From NCBI GenBank assembly GCA_023512345.1, contig JAILZT010000001.1, positions 562,599 to 626,598 of the forward strand: a stretch of DNA of 64,000 nucleotides. The letters run 5' to 3'. A program made the translations under genes and the position numbers. Source of the stretch: Paenibacillus sp. (GTDB lineage Bacteria > Bacillota > Bacilli > Paenibacillales > Paenibacillaceae). Position 1 is the stretch's first letter, and each line of letters opens with the position of its first letter. Shown here in pieces: positions 7,923-16,087 of this stretch. The notes below the pieces were generated by a model that saw nothing but the letters and a program-made list of their open reading frames with translations, made no database searches and was not told where the DNA came from.

Positions 7923-8723
7923 CTAGGAACGCGGGGTCTTCGGCAGAGGCTCCGGCTTATCTTCTCCATGCAGCGGCTCATTATCGGAGAAAAGATGCGG
8001 ATTATCAATCAGCATCTCCTTGAGAATAGCTGTGGTTTCAACGGTACCGCATACCATGACTGGTGCGTCCCCCAAACGGCCTCTTCGTATGGCACCCCCG
8101 GCCTCAAGTACTCCCTCAACCTTCCAGAAGTGCTGCGACCAAGATAGCCCGCAATGTCTGCGTGATGGGACGGGTATCTCTGTTCCGTTAGGCGTAATCG
8201 TGATTAAAGGTTCGTGACCATCCGTCAGTCTGCCAGGAATGTCGAGCCACTCCTCAATCCCATGGATAAATGTATTCCTCCGCAGATCAACCCCAAGCAG
8301 CACAATCTCAGCTTCTCGATCCAGCAGCTTGCCCCAGACAGAACCGCGGGCACAGGGGGTATCCCAACGCTCATCTCCAGCAGTAAATTCAACAGCTTCT
8401 ACACCTAGGGCAGCAACGGAATGAGTCGGATGCCAGGAACGGACAACCCCTGAGCGCCCCCTGAACAATTCCGGCAAAACCCCAACACAAGAAGGGGAAT
8501 CAAGAACAGAAAAGCGGGGATTCTCCGCGTTAATATATGACCAGGTATGCGTTGGCAATACAAGCAGCCCCTCCGACATATATCGTTCCAAAGCATCCAG
8601 TACAGCATCCGCCCCCCCTTGCACATCCCCAATACTTTTGAAAGATGAATGTACCAGAACTGTGCCCTTCGGATTCAACCCCAGCTGTCCCATTTGTTCC
8701 ATCAAGCTTGCTGTCGTGTGCAT
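7923..8723 (-). CDS. AAC(3)-family (YokD-like) acyl-CoA N-acetyltransferase
   Basis: 266 residues of the antibiotic_NAT fold. Motifs seen: VLVHSSFKSIGDVQGGADAV at the N-terminus, LPTHTWSY, SWHPTHSVAALG with the conserved histidine region, and FIHGIEEW. The family includes aminoglycoside 3-N-acetyltransferases, but many chromosomal members in Bacillus-type bacteria (YokD) have no proven resistance role. Resistance should not be inferred from sequence alone. The start ATG follows AAGGAG at good spacing. It stands alone, between ppaC and the divergent dioxygenase gene. The 90 bases after ppaC's start region hold nothing else. Confidence 0.85.
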   Translation of the reverse strand: MHTTASLMEQMGQLGLNPKGTVLVHSSFKSIGDVQGGADAVLDALERYMSEGLLVLPTHTWSYINAENPRFSVLDSPSCVGVLPELFRGRSGVVRSWHPTHSVAALGVEAVEFTAGDERWDTPCARGSVWGKLLDREAEIVLLGVDLRRNTFIHGIEEWLDIPGRLTDGHEPLITITPNGTEIPVPSRRHCGLSWSQHFWKVEGVLEAGGAIRRGRLGDAPVMVCGTVETTAILKEMLIDNPHLFSDNEPLHGEDKPEPLPKTPRS

Positions 8724-8825
8724 GTTCTTGTTCTCTCCTTAGTTACCTAGCTGTGTATTCCCGTGTATTCATTATAATGTTTTGCTATCGCTTAGGCCTA
8801 ATCTTTGACTTGCAAAATTATCATT

Positions 8826-8846
8826 TTACTATTAAAATTATAGTAA
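8826..8846. promoter_or_regulatory. Inverted repeat TTACTAT-N7-ATAGTAA, candidate DUF24/HxlR-type operator
   Basis: A perfect 7-bp inverted repeat 44 bases upstream of the ring-cleaving dioxygenase gene. The TACT...AGTA symmetry resembles sites bound by YodB/CatR-type redox repressors in Bacillus, which control a catechol dioxygenase and quinone-detoxification genes. A possible -35 TTGACT lies just upstream, around 8807-8812. Confidence 0.5.
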
Positions 8847-8889
8847 CTTAATATTTGTAAATAAATTACCCCATAGGAGGTTATGTATT

Positions 8890-9867
8890 ATGGAATTATC
8901 GCTTAAAGGATTGCACCACGTATCCGCCATCACTGCTAAAGCACCGGAAAACTTTAAGTTTTATACTGAGGTGCTGGGTCTGAGACTTATCAAAAAAACA
9001 GTCAACCAAGATGATATATCTGTTTATCATTTATTTTATGGGGACGAACAGGGCAATCCCGGAACAGAACTAACCTTCTTTGAAATTCCGATGTCAGGAC
9101 GTAACCGTGAAGGCAACAACAGCATCTCTGCGCTCTCTCTGCGGGTTCCAAGCGATGAGGCCCTTACCTATTGGGAGGAGCGGTTAACGAAGTATAACAT
9201 AGATCATGGAGCTCTTACGGAACTAGGCGGACGCCAGACTCTCTCCTTTCGTGATCATGAGGGGCAGCGGTTTATTCTCGTATCCGACGAGCATGATCAA
9301 GGGGTTGCAGGCGGCATACCTTGGGCCAAAAGCCCTGTTCCTGCTAAGTATGGCATCGTCGGGTTAGGACCGGCACATCTTACGGTTGAATCCGCTGAGA
9401 ACACTGCAATTGTATTGGAAGACCTGCTCGGCTTCCGACGTAAAAGTACGTATGCTTCCACTGTGGAAGGACAACCAGATGTAATCGTTTTTGAGACCGG
9501 TGAGGGAGGCTCAGGCGCTGAAGTTCATCTTGAGGAACGAAATGATTTACCTTTGGAGCAGCTTGGACGGGGCGGTGTGCATCATATCGCGTTTCGTGTA
9601 GACAACGAGGAAGAACTGAAGTTATGGATTGAGCGTGTACGCACTGTCCGCCTGCCCAATTCCGGCTTCGTCGACCGCTTCTACTTCCGTTCATTGTACT
9701 TCCGGGAGCCAAATGGTATTCTTTTCGAACTCGCTACAGACGGGCCCGGCTTCGCTACAGACGAGGATATTGAGCATTTGGGCGAAGCCCTTGCTCTGCC
9801 GCCATTCCTCGAAGCAAAGCGAGAACAAATTGAGGCCCATTTAAAACCCCTTAATACGCAGCAATAA
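8890..9867 (+). CDS. Ring-cleaving dioxygenase, VOC superfamily (MhqO-like)
   Basis: 325-residue protein with two tandem vicinal-oxygen-chelate modules, residues about 5-150 and 155-315. Module one starts LKGLHHVSAITAKAPENFKFY; module two starts GLGPAHLTVESAENTAIVLE and contains GRGGVHHIAFRV. Histidines at HHVSAI, HHIAF and the glutamate in GILFELATD are the expected metal ligands. The family opens catechol or hydroquinone rings and protects against quinone stress in Bacillus (MhqA/MhqE/MhqO). GGAGG lies 9 bases before the ATG. The upstream TACT/AGTA inverted repeat suggests control by a thiol-sensing repressor. The natural substrate is not known. Confidence 0.88.
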   Translation: MELSLKGLHHVSAITAKAPENFKFYTEVLGLRLIKKTVNQDDISVYHLFYGDEQGNPGTELTFFEIPMSGRNREGNNSISALSLRVPSDEALTYWEERLTKYNIDHGALTELGGRQTLSFRDHEGQRFILVSDEHDQGVAGGIPWAKSPVPAKYGIVGLGPAHLTVESAENTAIVLEDLLGFRRKSTYASTVEGQPDVIVFETGEGGSGAEVHLEERNDLPLEQLGRGGVHHIAFRVDNEEELKLWIERVRTVRLPNSGFVDRFYFRSLYFREPNGILFELATDGPGFATDEDIEHLGEALALPPFLEAKREQIEAHLKPLNTQQ

Positions 9868-9872
9868 CATGA

Positions 9873-9909
9873 AAAAGCAAGCCTCCACTACTCGGGGGCT
9901 TGCTTTTTT
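9873..9909 (+). terminator. Intrinsic terminator after the dioxygenase gene
   Basis: AAGCAAGCC pairs with GGGCTTGCTT, then a T6 run. An A-run on the other side lets it serve the converging stalk-domain gene too. Confidence 0.85.
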
Positions 9910-9922
9910 CTGCAATAAGACT

Positions 9923-10585
9923 CTATTCGCTTAACTGATCTCCTGCTAAGGAGTTTTCCGACCAAGTGATTGTAAAGTGGTTATATCCAGGCTTAGCGGT
10001 CGAAGCTTTCCCTGAAATGGAGAGAGGGATCGTACCGCCCAACAAACCGGAAATCTTAACAGTAGTGGCTGATACGATCTGCGAACCGCTTTCCAATCGC
10101 TTGATTCGTGCATATTCACTGTATACAAACCCCATCATTTCGAGGGTTTCTTGTGTTGTAAAGGTAAAGGCAACTTTTTTCAAACCATCAGTGTCTGTAT
10201 CCATGGTGATGTTAATAATAGCATCTGTAGGGATCGGAAACTCCTTCGGTAGATTGACCGGACGGGAGTTGGAGGTAACTGGAGACTCCGGGGTACTGCT
10301 GCTTCCAATCCTAACTTTATAGTTGGCGGCATCATACGAAATAGGTATATCCAAAGCATCTGAAATCGAACGGATAGGCAAGTACGTTAGCCCGCCATAA
10401 GTTATAGGTGTCAAGGCTTTGCCATTACCATCCTTCAAAGCATAGGGAGTCCCATCCACAACAATACCGATACTGTGATTCAAATAAGCCTTAATCTGCT
10501 GCAAGTTAGCCCCCGCATATACCCCTGCAGAACCCATTAGGGTCATGCCAGCAACAACAGCTGCAATCATCCATTTCTTTTTCAT
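9923..10585 (-). CDS. Secreted stalk-domain (copper amine oxidase N-like) protein
   Basis: 220 residues. A signal peptide (MKKKWMIAAVVAGMTLMGSAGVYA) is followed by residues 38-95 with the stalk-domain pattern: GIVVDGTPYALKDGNGKALTPITYGGLTYLPIRSISDAL, where TYLPIR is the hallmark. The second half (about 105-215) is a beta-rich domain I do not recognise. Such stalk domains are frequent on exported Paenibacillus proteins and are thought to bind the cell wall or other proteins. It is transcribed leftwards, 18 bases after the HAD phosphatase gene, so probably in one operon with it and the glycosylase gene. Confidence 0.75.
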   Translation of the reverse strand: MKKKWMIAAVVAGMTLMGSAGVYAGANLQQIKAYLNHSIGIVVDGTPYALKDGNGKALTPITYGGLTYLPIRSISDALDIPISYDAANYKVRIGSSSTPESPVTSNSRPVNLPKEFPIPTDAIINITMDTDTDGLKKVAFTFTTQETLEMMGFVYSEYARIKRLESGSQIVSATTVKISGLLGGTIPLSISGKASTAKPGYNHFTITWSENSLAGDQLSE

Positions 10586-10603
10586 AAAAAAACCTCCCTC
10601 AAC

Positions 10604-11293
10604 CTAAATGATGTTAATGATGTCCAGTAACTCTGCTAAACTTCTAATTTCATACTTTGGCGTTATACCCGATGTATTGGCCTTACCCCACGGGTTGAAC
10701 CAGCAGGTATCTATACCATAATTAATGCCGCCTTGAATATCAGAGGTTAATGAGTCTCCTACTATTAATACTTTTTCCTTATCTTCAATTCCCAACTTGG
10801 CAAACGCATAGTCAAAAATACCGATTTCTGGCTTCTGGCACCCAGCCTCCTCGGAGATAATAATCTGCTCGAAGACATCACATAAGGGAGAACCCTGAAT
10901 TCTGGAGGTCTGAACCTCCTTGATCCCGTTCGTGATTATCGCCAGCCTGAGATGGGATAACCCGCGGCATATCTCTGTTGCACCTTGAATAAGGAACGTC
11001 CCTTCTCCCAAAAAACGCACATAGGATGCACTAAATTCCTGAGCGTCCAATGCTAGCCCATGGGTAGAAAAAAGCCGGTTGAAACGTTCAACCCGCAGCA
11101 CTGCGGACGTAATCAGACCACGTTCCAAATCCGCCCAAAGCCCATGATTAATCTCCTTATAGCTGGATGCATAATCCAATGCTCCCGTGGGCATCCCGAA
11201 TGAGGAAAATGTACTGTGCAAGGCATGGCTTTCTGCCATTCCATAATCAAATAGCGTATCATCAGCGTCGAATAAGATAACTTCGTATTTCAT
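10604..11293 (-). CDS. HAD-family pyrimidine 5'-nucleotidase (YjjG type)
   Basis: 229-residue HAD hydrolase. Motif I is FDADDTLFDYG with the nucleophile Asp, motif II IITNG, motif III the lysine in GCQKPEIGIF, motif IV VGDSLTSDIQGG. The helical cap between residues 15 and 90 and the overall sequence style match YjjG, which dephosphorylates non-canonical pyrimidine nucleotides such as 5-halo or oxidised forms and so cleans the nucleotide pool. This is consistent with the adjacent mismatch DNA glycosylase gene, only 3 bases upstream, as a DNA-integrity pair. Substrate preference is inferred from family. Confidence 0.85.
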   Translation of the reverse strand: MKYEVILFDADDTLFDYGMAESHALHSTFSSFGMPTGALDYASSYKEINHGLWADLERGLITSAVLRVERFNRLFSTHGLALDAQEFSASYVRFLGEGTFLIQGATEICRGLSHLRLAIITNGIKEVQTSRIQGSPLCDVFEQIIISEEAGCQKPEIGIFDYAFAKLGIEDKEKVLIVGDSLTSDIQGGINYGIDTCWFNPWGKANTSGITPKYEIRSLAELLDIINII

Positions 11294-11296
11294 GAT

Positions 11297-11812
11297 TTAC
11301 TCCTCTATTAGAAATTCATGCAGCCTTCGGTAAATACCTATAATATCACTTATCGGCATTCGGACCAGCCCACTTGAGGATGGCGCAACAAATTCCAGCA
11401 CACCATCAACTACGGGTTCAGAATGATACTGAAATCCCCAGTCCACCTTTGTTCGGCGGCTGTACTCCGTGTAGACACCCTTGCCCACAAAGCAGGCTAT
11501 ATCTGGCCTATAGTGCTCGAGCTTGTCCCGAAGAAGCTCCCGCCCCTGTAAATATTCCTCTCTCGTAATATCTTCAGCTCCACGTGTCGGCCGAGAGACT
11601 ATATTAGTGAACCCATAACCAAGTTTAAGGAGTTCTCCATCCTCAGAAGCGTCGTATAAACGTGGAGTGAGACCTGATTGATGAAGAATTCTCCAGAAAT
11701 TATTGCGCGGATTCGCATAATGATGCCCGATTTCTCCTGATCGAATGCTGGGGTTAAAGCCGATAAACACAACCTGCAGCCCTTGCTCCAGATGATCCTG
11801 AACCTCATCCAT
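11297..11812 (-). CDS. mug: Mismatch-specific uracil/thymine DNA glycosylase (Mug/TDG family)
   Basis: About 171 residues. Removes uracil or thymine mispaired with guanine to start base-excision repair. The catalytic motif reads VVFIGFNPSIRSGEIGHHYANPRNNFW: GxNPS with the active-site Asn, and the HHYANPRNNFW segment typical of Mug. The C-terminal VAPSSSGLVR corresponds to the intercalating-loop region. The frame opens 20 codons earlier, but AGAGGAG (11822-11828) points to the ATG at 11812, 9 bases on; the ATG at 11821 is too close. A terminator-like hairpin with a T7 run ends about 6 bases before this ribosome binding site, so attenuation is possible. Confidence 0.85.
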   Translation of the reverse strand: MDEVQDHLEQGLQVVFIGFNPSIRSGEIGHHYANPRNNFWRILHQSGLTPRLYDASEDGELLKLGYGFTNIVSRPTRGAEDITREEYLQGRELLRDKLEHYRPDIACFVGKGVYTEYSRRTKVDWGFQYHSEPVVDGVLEFVAPSSSGLVRMPISDIIGIYRRLHEFLIEE

Positions 11813-11833
11813 TCCGTTCATCTCCTCTAATTT

Positions 11834-11866
11834 AAAAAAAGACCATGAACTTTTACGTCCACGGCT
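11834..11866 (-). terminator. Terminator-like hairpin immediately upstream of mug
   Basis: Minus strand: GCCGTGGAC pairs with GTTCATGGTC (several G-U pairs) and is followed by T7. It is a diverged copy of the terminator at 11983-12014. It lies between that terminator and the mug ribosome binding site, so it could attenuate read-through or leader transcripts. Confidence 0.5.
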
Positions 11867-11982
11867 GAGCAAGTCCTCTTAAGTTAAAATCATAATGGAA
11901 ATATCCAGTTATTGTCAACCTCCATCACAAGAACCTCACCCCACGTCTTCGGATCTATTGGCACATTCATTCCAGCGCAAAT

Positions 11983-12014
11983 AAAAAAAGACCACGGACT
12001 CTATGTCCACGGCC
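11983..12014 (-). terminator. Intrinsic terminator of the amino-acid ABC operon
   Basis: Minus strand GGCCGTGGAC, loop ATAGA, GTCCGTGGTC, then T7. It starts 20 bases after the stop codon of the ATPase gene. Confidence 0.8.
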
Positions 12015-12033
12015 GATGAGTATCTTTTCTTCT

Positions 12034-12777
12034 TTATTCCTGACTCAGGAACATTCGTGTTCGCTCCAGCTTCGGGCTGTTGAAGATTTCCTCCGGCGTT
12101 CCCGACTCTGCAATTTCTCCATTATCCATAAATATCACTCGATCGGCCACATCTCTGGCAAAGTTCATCTCATGAGTTACAATAATCATGGTCATGTTCT
12201 CCTCAGCAAGCTGGCGGATAACACGAAGTACTTCACCGGTCAATTCAGGATCAAGCGCTGAAGTCGGTTCATCAAACAGCAGGATGTCAGGATTCAGCAT
12301 GAGGGCTCTGGCAATGGCCACACGCTGCTTCTGTCCGCCTGACAGTGTGGATGGGTACACATCCGCTTTATCTGCAAGGCCTACTTTAGCGAGTAACTCG
12401 TTGCTTCTAGCAGTGATTTCTTTTACGCTTTCCCGCTTTAGGGTTCTTGGAGCGAGCTCCAGATTCCCTCTAACGGTTAAGTGAGGAAAGAGGTTAAAGT
12501 GCTGGAACACCATGCCCATAGTTGCCGTAATCGAGCGAATCTCAGTGGCACTAACATACTTCCCGTTCACTGCGAATGGTTTGCCGTGAATGTAGATGCT
12601 GCCATCCGTGATGTCCTCTAAATGCACAAGACTACGCAGCATCGTGCTCTTGCCGGAACCTGAAGGTCCAATAACAGCCACAGCCTCCCCTGGTTTTACG
12701 GAGAAAGTAACCTTCTTCAATACATCCAGGCTTCCAAATGACTTCTGTAATTCTTTCACTTCAATTATGTTACTCAT
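12034..12777 (-). CDS. Polar amino-acid ABC transporter ATP-binding protein
   Basis: 247-residue ATPase of the GlnQ/HisP/TcyC class. Walker [11 protein letters not shown]-loop [14 protein letters not shown], signature [15 protein letters not shown], Walker [15 protein letters not shown], and H-loop THEMNFA. It drives import of an amino acid with the permease and lipoprotein encoded just upstream; 15 bases separate it from the permease gene. It is the last gene of the operon and is followed by a strong terminator. Confidence 0.93.
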   Translation of the reverse strand: MSNIIEVKELQKSFGSLDVLKKVTFSVKPGEAVAVIGPSGSGKSTMLRSLVHLEDITDGSIYIHGKPFAVNGKYVSATEIRSITATMGMVFQHFNLFPHLTVRGNLELAPRTLKRESVKEITARSNELLAKVGLADKADVYPSTLSGGQKQRVAIARALMLNPDILLFDEPTSALDPELTGEVLRVIRQLAEENMTMIIVTHEMNFARDVADRVIFMDNGEIAESGTPEEIFNSPKLERTRMFLSQE

Positions 12778-12792
12778 ATAGGGACATTCCTT

Positions 12793-13452
12793 CTACTCAA
12801 ATTTAAAACGTTTTTCCAGTGCCTTGAAGAACAGCGTCAACACCAGTGTCATTAGTAAATAAATAACACCTGCCACTACAAACGGAGTAACTGTGAAGTC
12901 ACGATTAACAGCAGTTTTTGCATAATTCAGCAGCTCTGGAACAGCAACCGCATACAGCAGGGCTGTGTCTTTTACAAGTGTAATGGACTCATTCGCTACC
13001 GAAGGTAATGCAACTCTGAACATTTGGGCCAGAATTACCTTACGCAGGGTTTGCCATTTACTAAGCCCAAGTACTTTGGCAGCTTCATGTTGGCCTTTAT
13101 CAATGGAGAGCAGGCCTCCGCGAAAAATCTCTGCAAAGTAAGCACCATAGTTAAGAATAAAACCAAGACAGGCTGCTGCGAAGCGATCCATAACCAGATA
13201 CTCCCCGATTACCGGAATCTGCGGTAGTCCGAAACAAAAGAATAACAGCTGCAGTAACAGGGGTGTTCCCCGCATGACATAAATATACGTATGCGCAATC
13301 CATGATACCGGCTTTATAACACTCTTAGCCATCAATGTAACCAGAAATCCCAGAGGAATAGACAATACGATAACAACTAAAAATAACAAAGCTGTTGTCT
13401 GAGCTCCCTCTAGCATAGGTCCGGCAATTCTAATAATATAATCCAGATTCAT
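12793..13452 (-). CDS. Polar amino-acid ABC transporter permease
   Basis: 219 residues with about five membrane helices, of the HisM/GlnP family. The EAA loop that contacts the ATPase reads EAAKVLGLSKWQTLRKVILAQ and the upstream MRGTPLLLQLLF segment is the family's N-terminal signature. Works as a homodimer in the membrane. Encoded between the solute-binding lipoprotein gene (30 bases upstream) and the ATPase gene. Confidence 0.93.
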   Translation of the reverse strand: MNLDYIIRIAGPMLEGAQTTALLFLVVIVLSIPLGFLVTLMAKSVIKPVSWIAHTYIYVMRGTPLLLQLLFFCFGLPQIPVIGEYLVMDRFAAACLGFILNYGAYFAEIFRGGLLSIDKGQHEAAKVLGLSKWQTLRKVILAQMFRVALPSVANESITLVKDTALLYAVAVPELLNYAKTAVNRDFTVTPFVVAGVIYLLMTLVLTLFFKALEKRFKFE

Positions 13453-13482
13453 TTCTCCAACCGACTCCTAAACGTTAACTAA

Positions 13483-14253
13483 CTAATTTAGTACCTTGTT
13501 CTCTCCAAACCATTTCGTTGAGATCTCCGCAGCCTTTCCATTGCTGTTCATCTCATCCAATGCCTTTTGCAGTTCATTAAGCAGATCTTCATTTCCTTTT
13601 TCCAGACCAATACCATATTGTTCCGGAGCTAGGGATTCATCCAACAGCTTGTAGGTGTTCTGCTCTTTGGACATGTAGTATTTCGCTACCACTTCATCTA
13701 TAACTACTCCATCCAGACGTTTGGTTTTGAGATCTGTCAGCGCAAGAACATTATCCGGGAATTCAGATATATTCGCAACTTTATCTTTGATTGGACTAGC
13801 ATTCAAGGCATCAGCAGCTGATGACAAACTTTGCAATCCAACCTCTTTACCCGCCAAATCATCCAGTTTCGTTAGTGTAGAATCCGCCAGAACAACTACA
13901 ACTTGGCTATTTTCCAAATAAGGCTTGGTGAATAAAACTTTTTCTTTACGCTCATCAGTAATGGTATACCCGTTCCAAATCATGTCAATGCGTCCGCTGT
14001 TCAGTTCCGACTCCTTAGCAGACCAATCTATCGGCTGGAAAGTAATCTCTTTGCCCATGATTTCAGCGGCAGCCTTCGCATAGTCTATATCAAAACCGAC
14101 GATCTCATTATTATCATCCCGAAAGCCCATCGGCGCAAACTTATCATCTATACCGATTACCAGCTTGTTATCATCGCCGCCTGATTTGGAGCAACCCGCT
14201 AATACCGTAATCACAACAACCATTAATAAAATTAGTAATCCTTTGTTCTTCAT
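13483..14253 (-). CDS. Amino-acid ABC transporter substrate-binding lipoprotein
   Basis: 256 residues, extracellular and lipid-anchored: signal peptide with lipobox VLAGC (cysteine at residue 20). The SBP_bac_3 domain starts LVIGIDDKFAPMGFRDDNNEIVGFDIDYAKAAAEIMG and continues through WNGYTITDERKEKVLFTKPYL, the pattern of polar amino-acid or cystine binders. The exact ligand cannot be assigned; an uncharged or acidic amino acid or cystine is most likely. First gene of a three-gene importer operon. A TTGACA lies in its leader around 14373-14378 (minus strand) without a convincing -10. Confidence 0.88.
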   Translation of the reverse strand: MKNKGLLILLMVVVITVLAGCSKSGGDDNKLVIGIDDKFAPMGFRDDNNEIVGFDIDYAKAAAEIMGKEITFQPIDWSAKESELNSGRIDMIWNGYTITDERKEKVLFTKPYLENSQVVVVLADSTLTKLDDLAGKEVGLQSLSSAADALNASPIKDKVANISEFPDNVLALTDLKTKRLDGVVIDEVVAKYYMSKEQNTYKLLDESLAPEQYGIGLEKGNEDLLNELQKALDEMNSNGKAAEISTKWFGENKVLN

Positions 14254-14382
14254 CTCTCTATTCCCCCTAGTAAATAAAGCATTATTATGTGCGCTTTAGT
14301 TCGTTAACACGTTATCAGAGTATCATGATATCATAGCCCGTCTGTGGAGTCGATAGAGAAGAAGAGGAAACTGTGTCAAAAT

Positions 14383-14427
14383 TAAAAAGCAGACCCGTCT
14401 CGATTAGACAACGGATACTGCTTTACA
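14383..14427 (-). terminator. Intrinsic terminator of the polysaccharide deacetylase gene
   Basis: Minus strand AAAGCAG...CCGT pairs with ACGG...CTGCTTT and is followed by T5. It lies 40 bases after the deacetylase stop codon. Confidence 0.7.
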
Positions 14428-14466
14428 GTTTTTACTTAATAAAAAGGAATAGTGACACCAGCCTAG

Positions 14467-15597
14467 CTACCGTACATCCTTCCAAAAATTTAAAGGTTTC
14501 AGATCCCTAGTAATGATCTCGAATTGATAACCTTCCTTCTTCAAGGAATCCAAAATACGCGGCAAAACTTTTAGGGTAGCCTTCTGATCATGCATAAGAA
14601 TAACTGGGTTAACCTTGGTGTTCTTCAACTTATGAACCTGATACATAACGGAATTATATATTTTCCCACTATCCTCTTTGTACTTCCAATCCTCGGAATC
14701 CACATTCCAATCCCACAGATTAAAGTCTTCGCTCAGCATCTTATCCCGAAAAGACTTTGTAAAGTATGGCTTACTTCCATAAGGTGTTCGGATCAGTGTG
14801 CTGCTCACCCCAGTCACCTTTTTCAGAATAGCTTGATCCCCTTTCATCTCTGCCAAAGCAGCTGCCGGAGACGCATAAAACTTTTCTCTCCGATGCGTGA
14901 TCCCATGCAGACCCAATCCTTGCTCTAATTTTGCTATGCGCTTTACCTGCTCGGGGTACTGATTAATATGAGGTCCAATCATAAAAAATGTAGCCGACAC
15001 CTCATGCTTCTCTAAAATATCCAGCAACTGTGAAGTTGTAGCCGAAGGTCCGTCATCAAAGGTCAAATACACGATTGATCCCGGTTTCCCTATTGGCTTC
15101 ACAGGAGTCTTCACAGGCTCAATCACGGGCTCAAGGTCCTTCTGGTATTGTTTGATGAAAGCGTCATCCTCCATTTGAGCGGAGCTATCTGTTACCCTCA
15201 ATAAATATTGTTCGGGTTTATAGGAGATTATATATCCCAAGTAAGCAGACACCTTTAGAGGAACCATCAGCTTTCCATTTTGATAAAAGATGGGTAATGA
15301 AACTTCTCTTCCATTAGGAGCAATACTGCTGCCTCCTTTTATAGCTAACCGTACAGTGCCGCCGTGTCCTTTAATATCAATCCCTTTCAACTGGCCTGTC
15401 AGGGTCCATTGCAGCTCCTTTGCCAAATCACGAAGCGGGACATAATAAGTTCCTCGGACGGAGACCGCCTTGATTTCCGTTAATTTATCATTCACACCCA
15501 ATCTAAGAGACTGGCCTCCAACCGCCTCCGCCTCTCTTATGAAACTTAGGCTTATTAATATGGAAACGAATAATAGCAACACTTTCTTAATATCCAC
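14467..15597 (-). CDS. Secreted polysaccharide deacetylase with N-terminal stalk domain
   Basis: 376 residues starting at a GTG preceded by GGGAG. A signal peptide (cleavage around residue 25) is followed by a stalk domain (about 28-140: RGTYYVPLRDLAKELQW) and a NodB/CE4 domain (about 178-365). CE4 motifs are complete: TFDDGPS (catalytic base and metal Asp), HGITH (metal His pair), RTPYG, DWNVDSEDW and ILMHDQ. It removes N-acetyl groups from peptidoglycan or an N-acetylglucosamine polymer outside the cell. Both PdaA-like and PNAG-type substrates fit. Monocistronic, with its own terminator. Confidence 0.9.
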   Translation of the reverse strand: MDIKKVLLLFVSILISLSFIREAEAVGGQSLRLGVNDKLTEIKAVSVRGTYYVPLRDLAKELQWTLTGQLKGIDIKGHGGTVRLAIKGGSSIAPNGREVSLPIFYQNGKLMVPLKVSAYLGYIISYKPEQYLLRVTDSSAQMEDDAFIKQYQKDLEPVIEPVKTPVKPIGKPGSIVYLTFDDGPSATTSQLLDILEKHEVSATFFMIGPHINQYPEQVKRIAKLEQGLGLHGITHRREKFYASPAAALAEMKGDQAILKKVTGVSSTLIRTPYGSKPYFTKSFRDKMLSEDFNLWDWNVDSEDWKYKEDSGKIYNSVMYQVHKLKNTKVNPVILMHDQKATLKVLPRILDSLKKEGYQFEIITRDLKPLNFWKDVR

Positions 15598-16000
15598 CGA
15601 TTCTAATCTCCCATCTATTTATTAGTATCTATAATTTACCATAGATAGAAAGGATGGAATTTGAGAGTTTGTAACCGATTGTAGAAGATGTTGTTACCCT
15701 TTTCTGACGATAAACACCATTGCAGACTTTTGTTCCGAGGTATAGCAGCTTGCGTCGAATACTGTCACATCAACAAATATTGCGATTAAAGGAGCTCCTA
15801 ACGGAGCAGAATAATGTGACAAAGTTAGTAACAATGATGAAATGTTGAACAAAGTTTGAACAAATAAAAATGTCCACAGAACTGCATCACTACAGTGATT
15901 TAAATCATATCTTTGATTGGTTGTAACAATTTGAACACACATATTTAACGGAATCGCCATACTTAAGGTCGATTATAGGAAATACGCCAAATTATGTCTT
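15598..16000. other. Non-coding region between the deacetylase and qox genes
   Basis: AT-rich and without a credible gene; an 88-codon minus-strand frame (15694-15960) has no ribosome binding site and unlikely composition. Around 15840-15870 the word TTGAACAAA occurs twice 11 bp apart, and TTGTAACAATTTGAACAC follows near 15920-15940. Spaced by one helical turn, these could be regulator boxes for the quinol oxidase operon (ResD-like boxes are also short and repeated), but I cannot assign a factor. Confidence 0.35.
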
Positions 16001-16029
16001 TTGCATTCTCCTCATGTAATTCTTACTAT
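16001..16029 (+). promoter_or_regulatory. Candidate sigma-A promoter of qoxABCD
   Basis: TTGCAT (16001-16006), 17-bp spacer, TACTAT (16024-16029), 58 bases upstream of the qoxA ATG. Confidence 0.45.
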
Positions 16030-16087
16030 ATATAGAGGTTAAACTTTACCGGTAGATGAAAAGAATTATTGAAGGAAGGAGTTCACC

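Noticed and set aside
7923..8723. Clinical-type aminoglycoside resistance gene
   Set aside because: The protein is in the AAC(3) fold family, but chromosomal YokD-like members in soil Firmicutes are common and not shown to give resistance; no mobile element is next to it.
15694..15960. 88-codon minus-strand frame between the deacetylase and qox genes
   Set aside because: No ribosome binding site, Cys- and Phe-rich composition unlike real proteins here, and it lies in an AT-rich control region.
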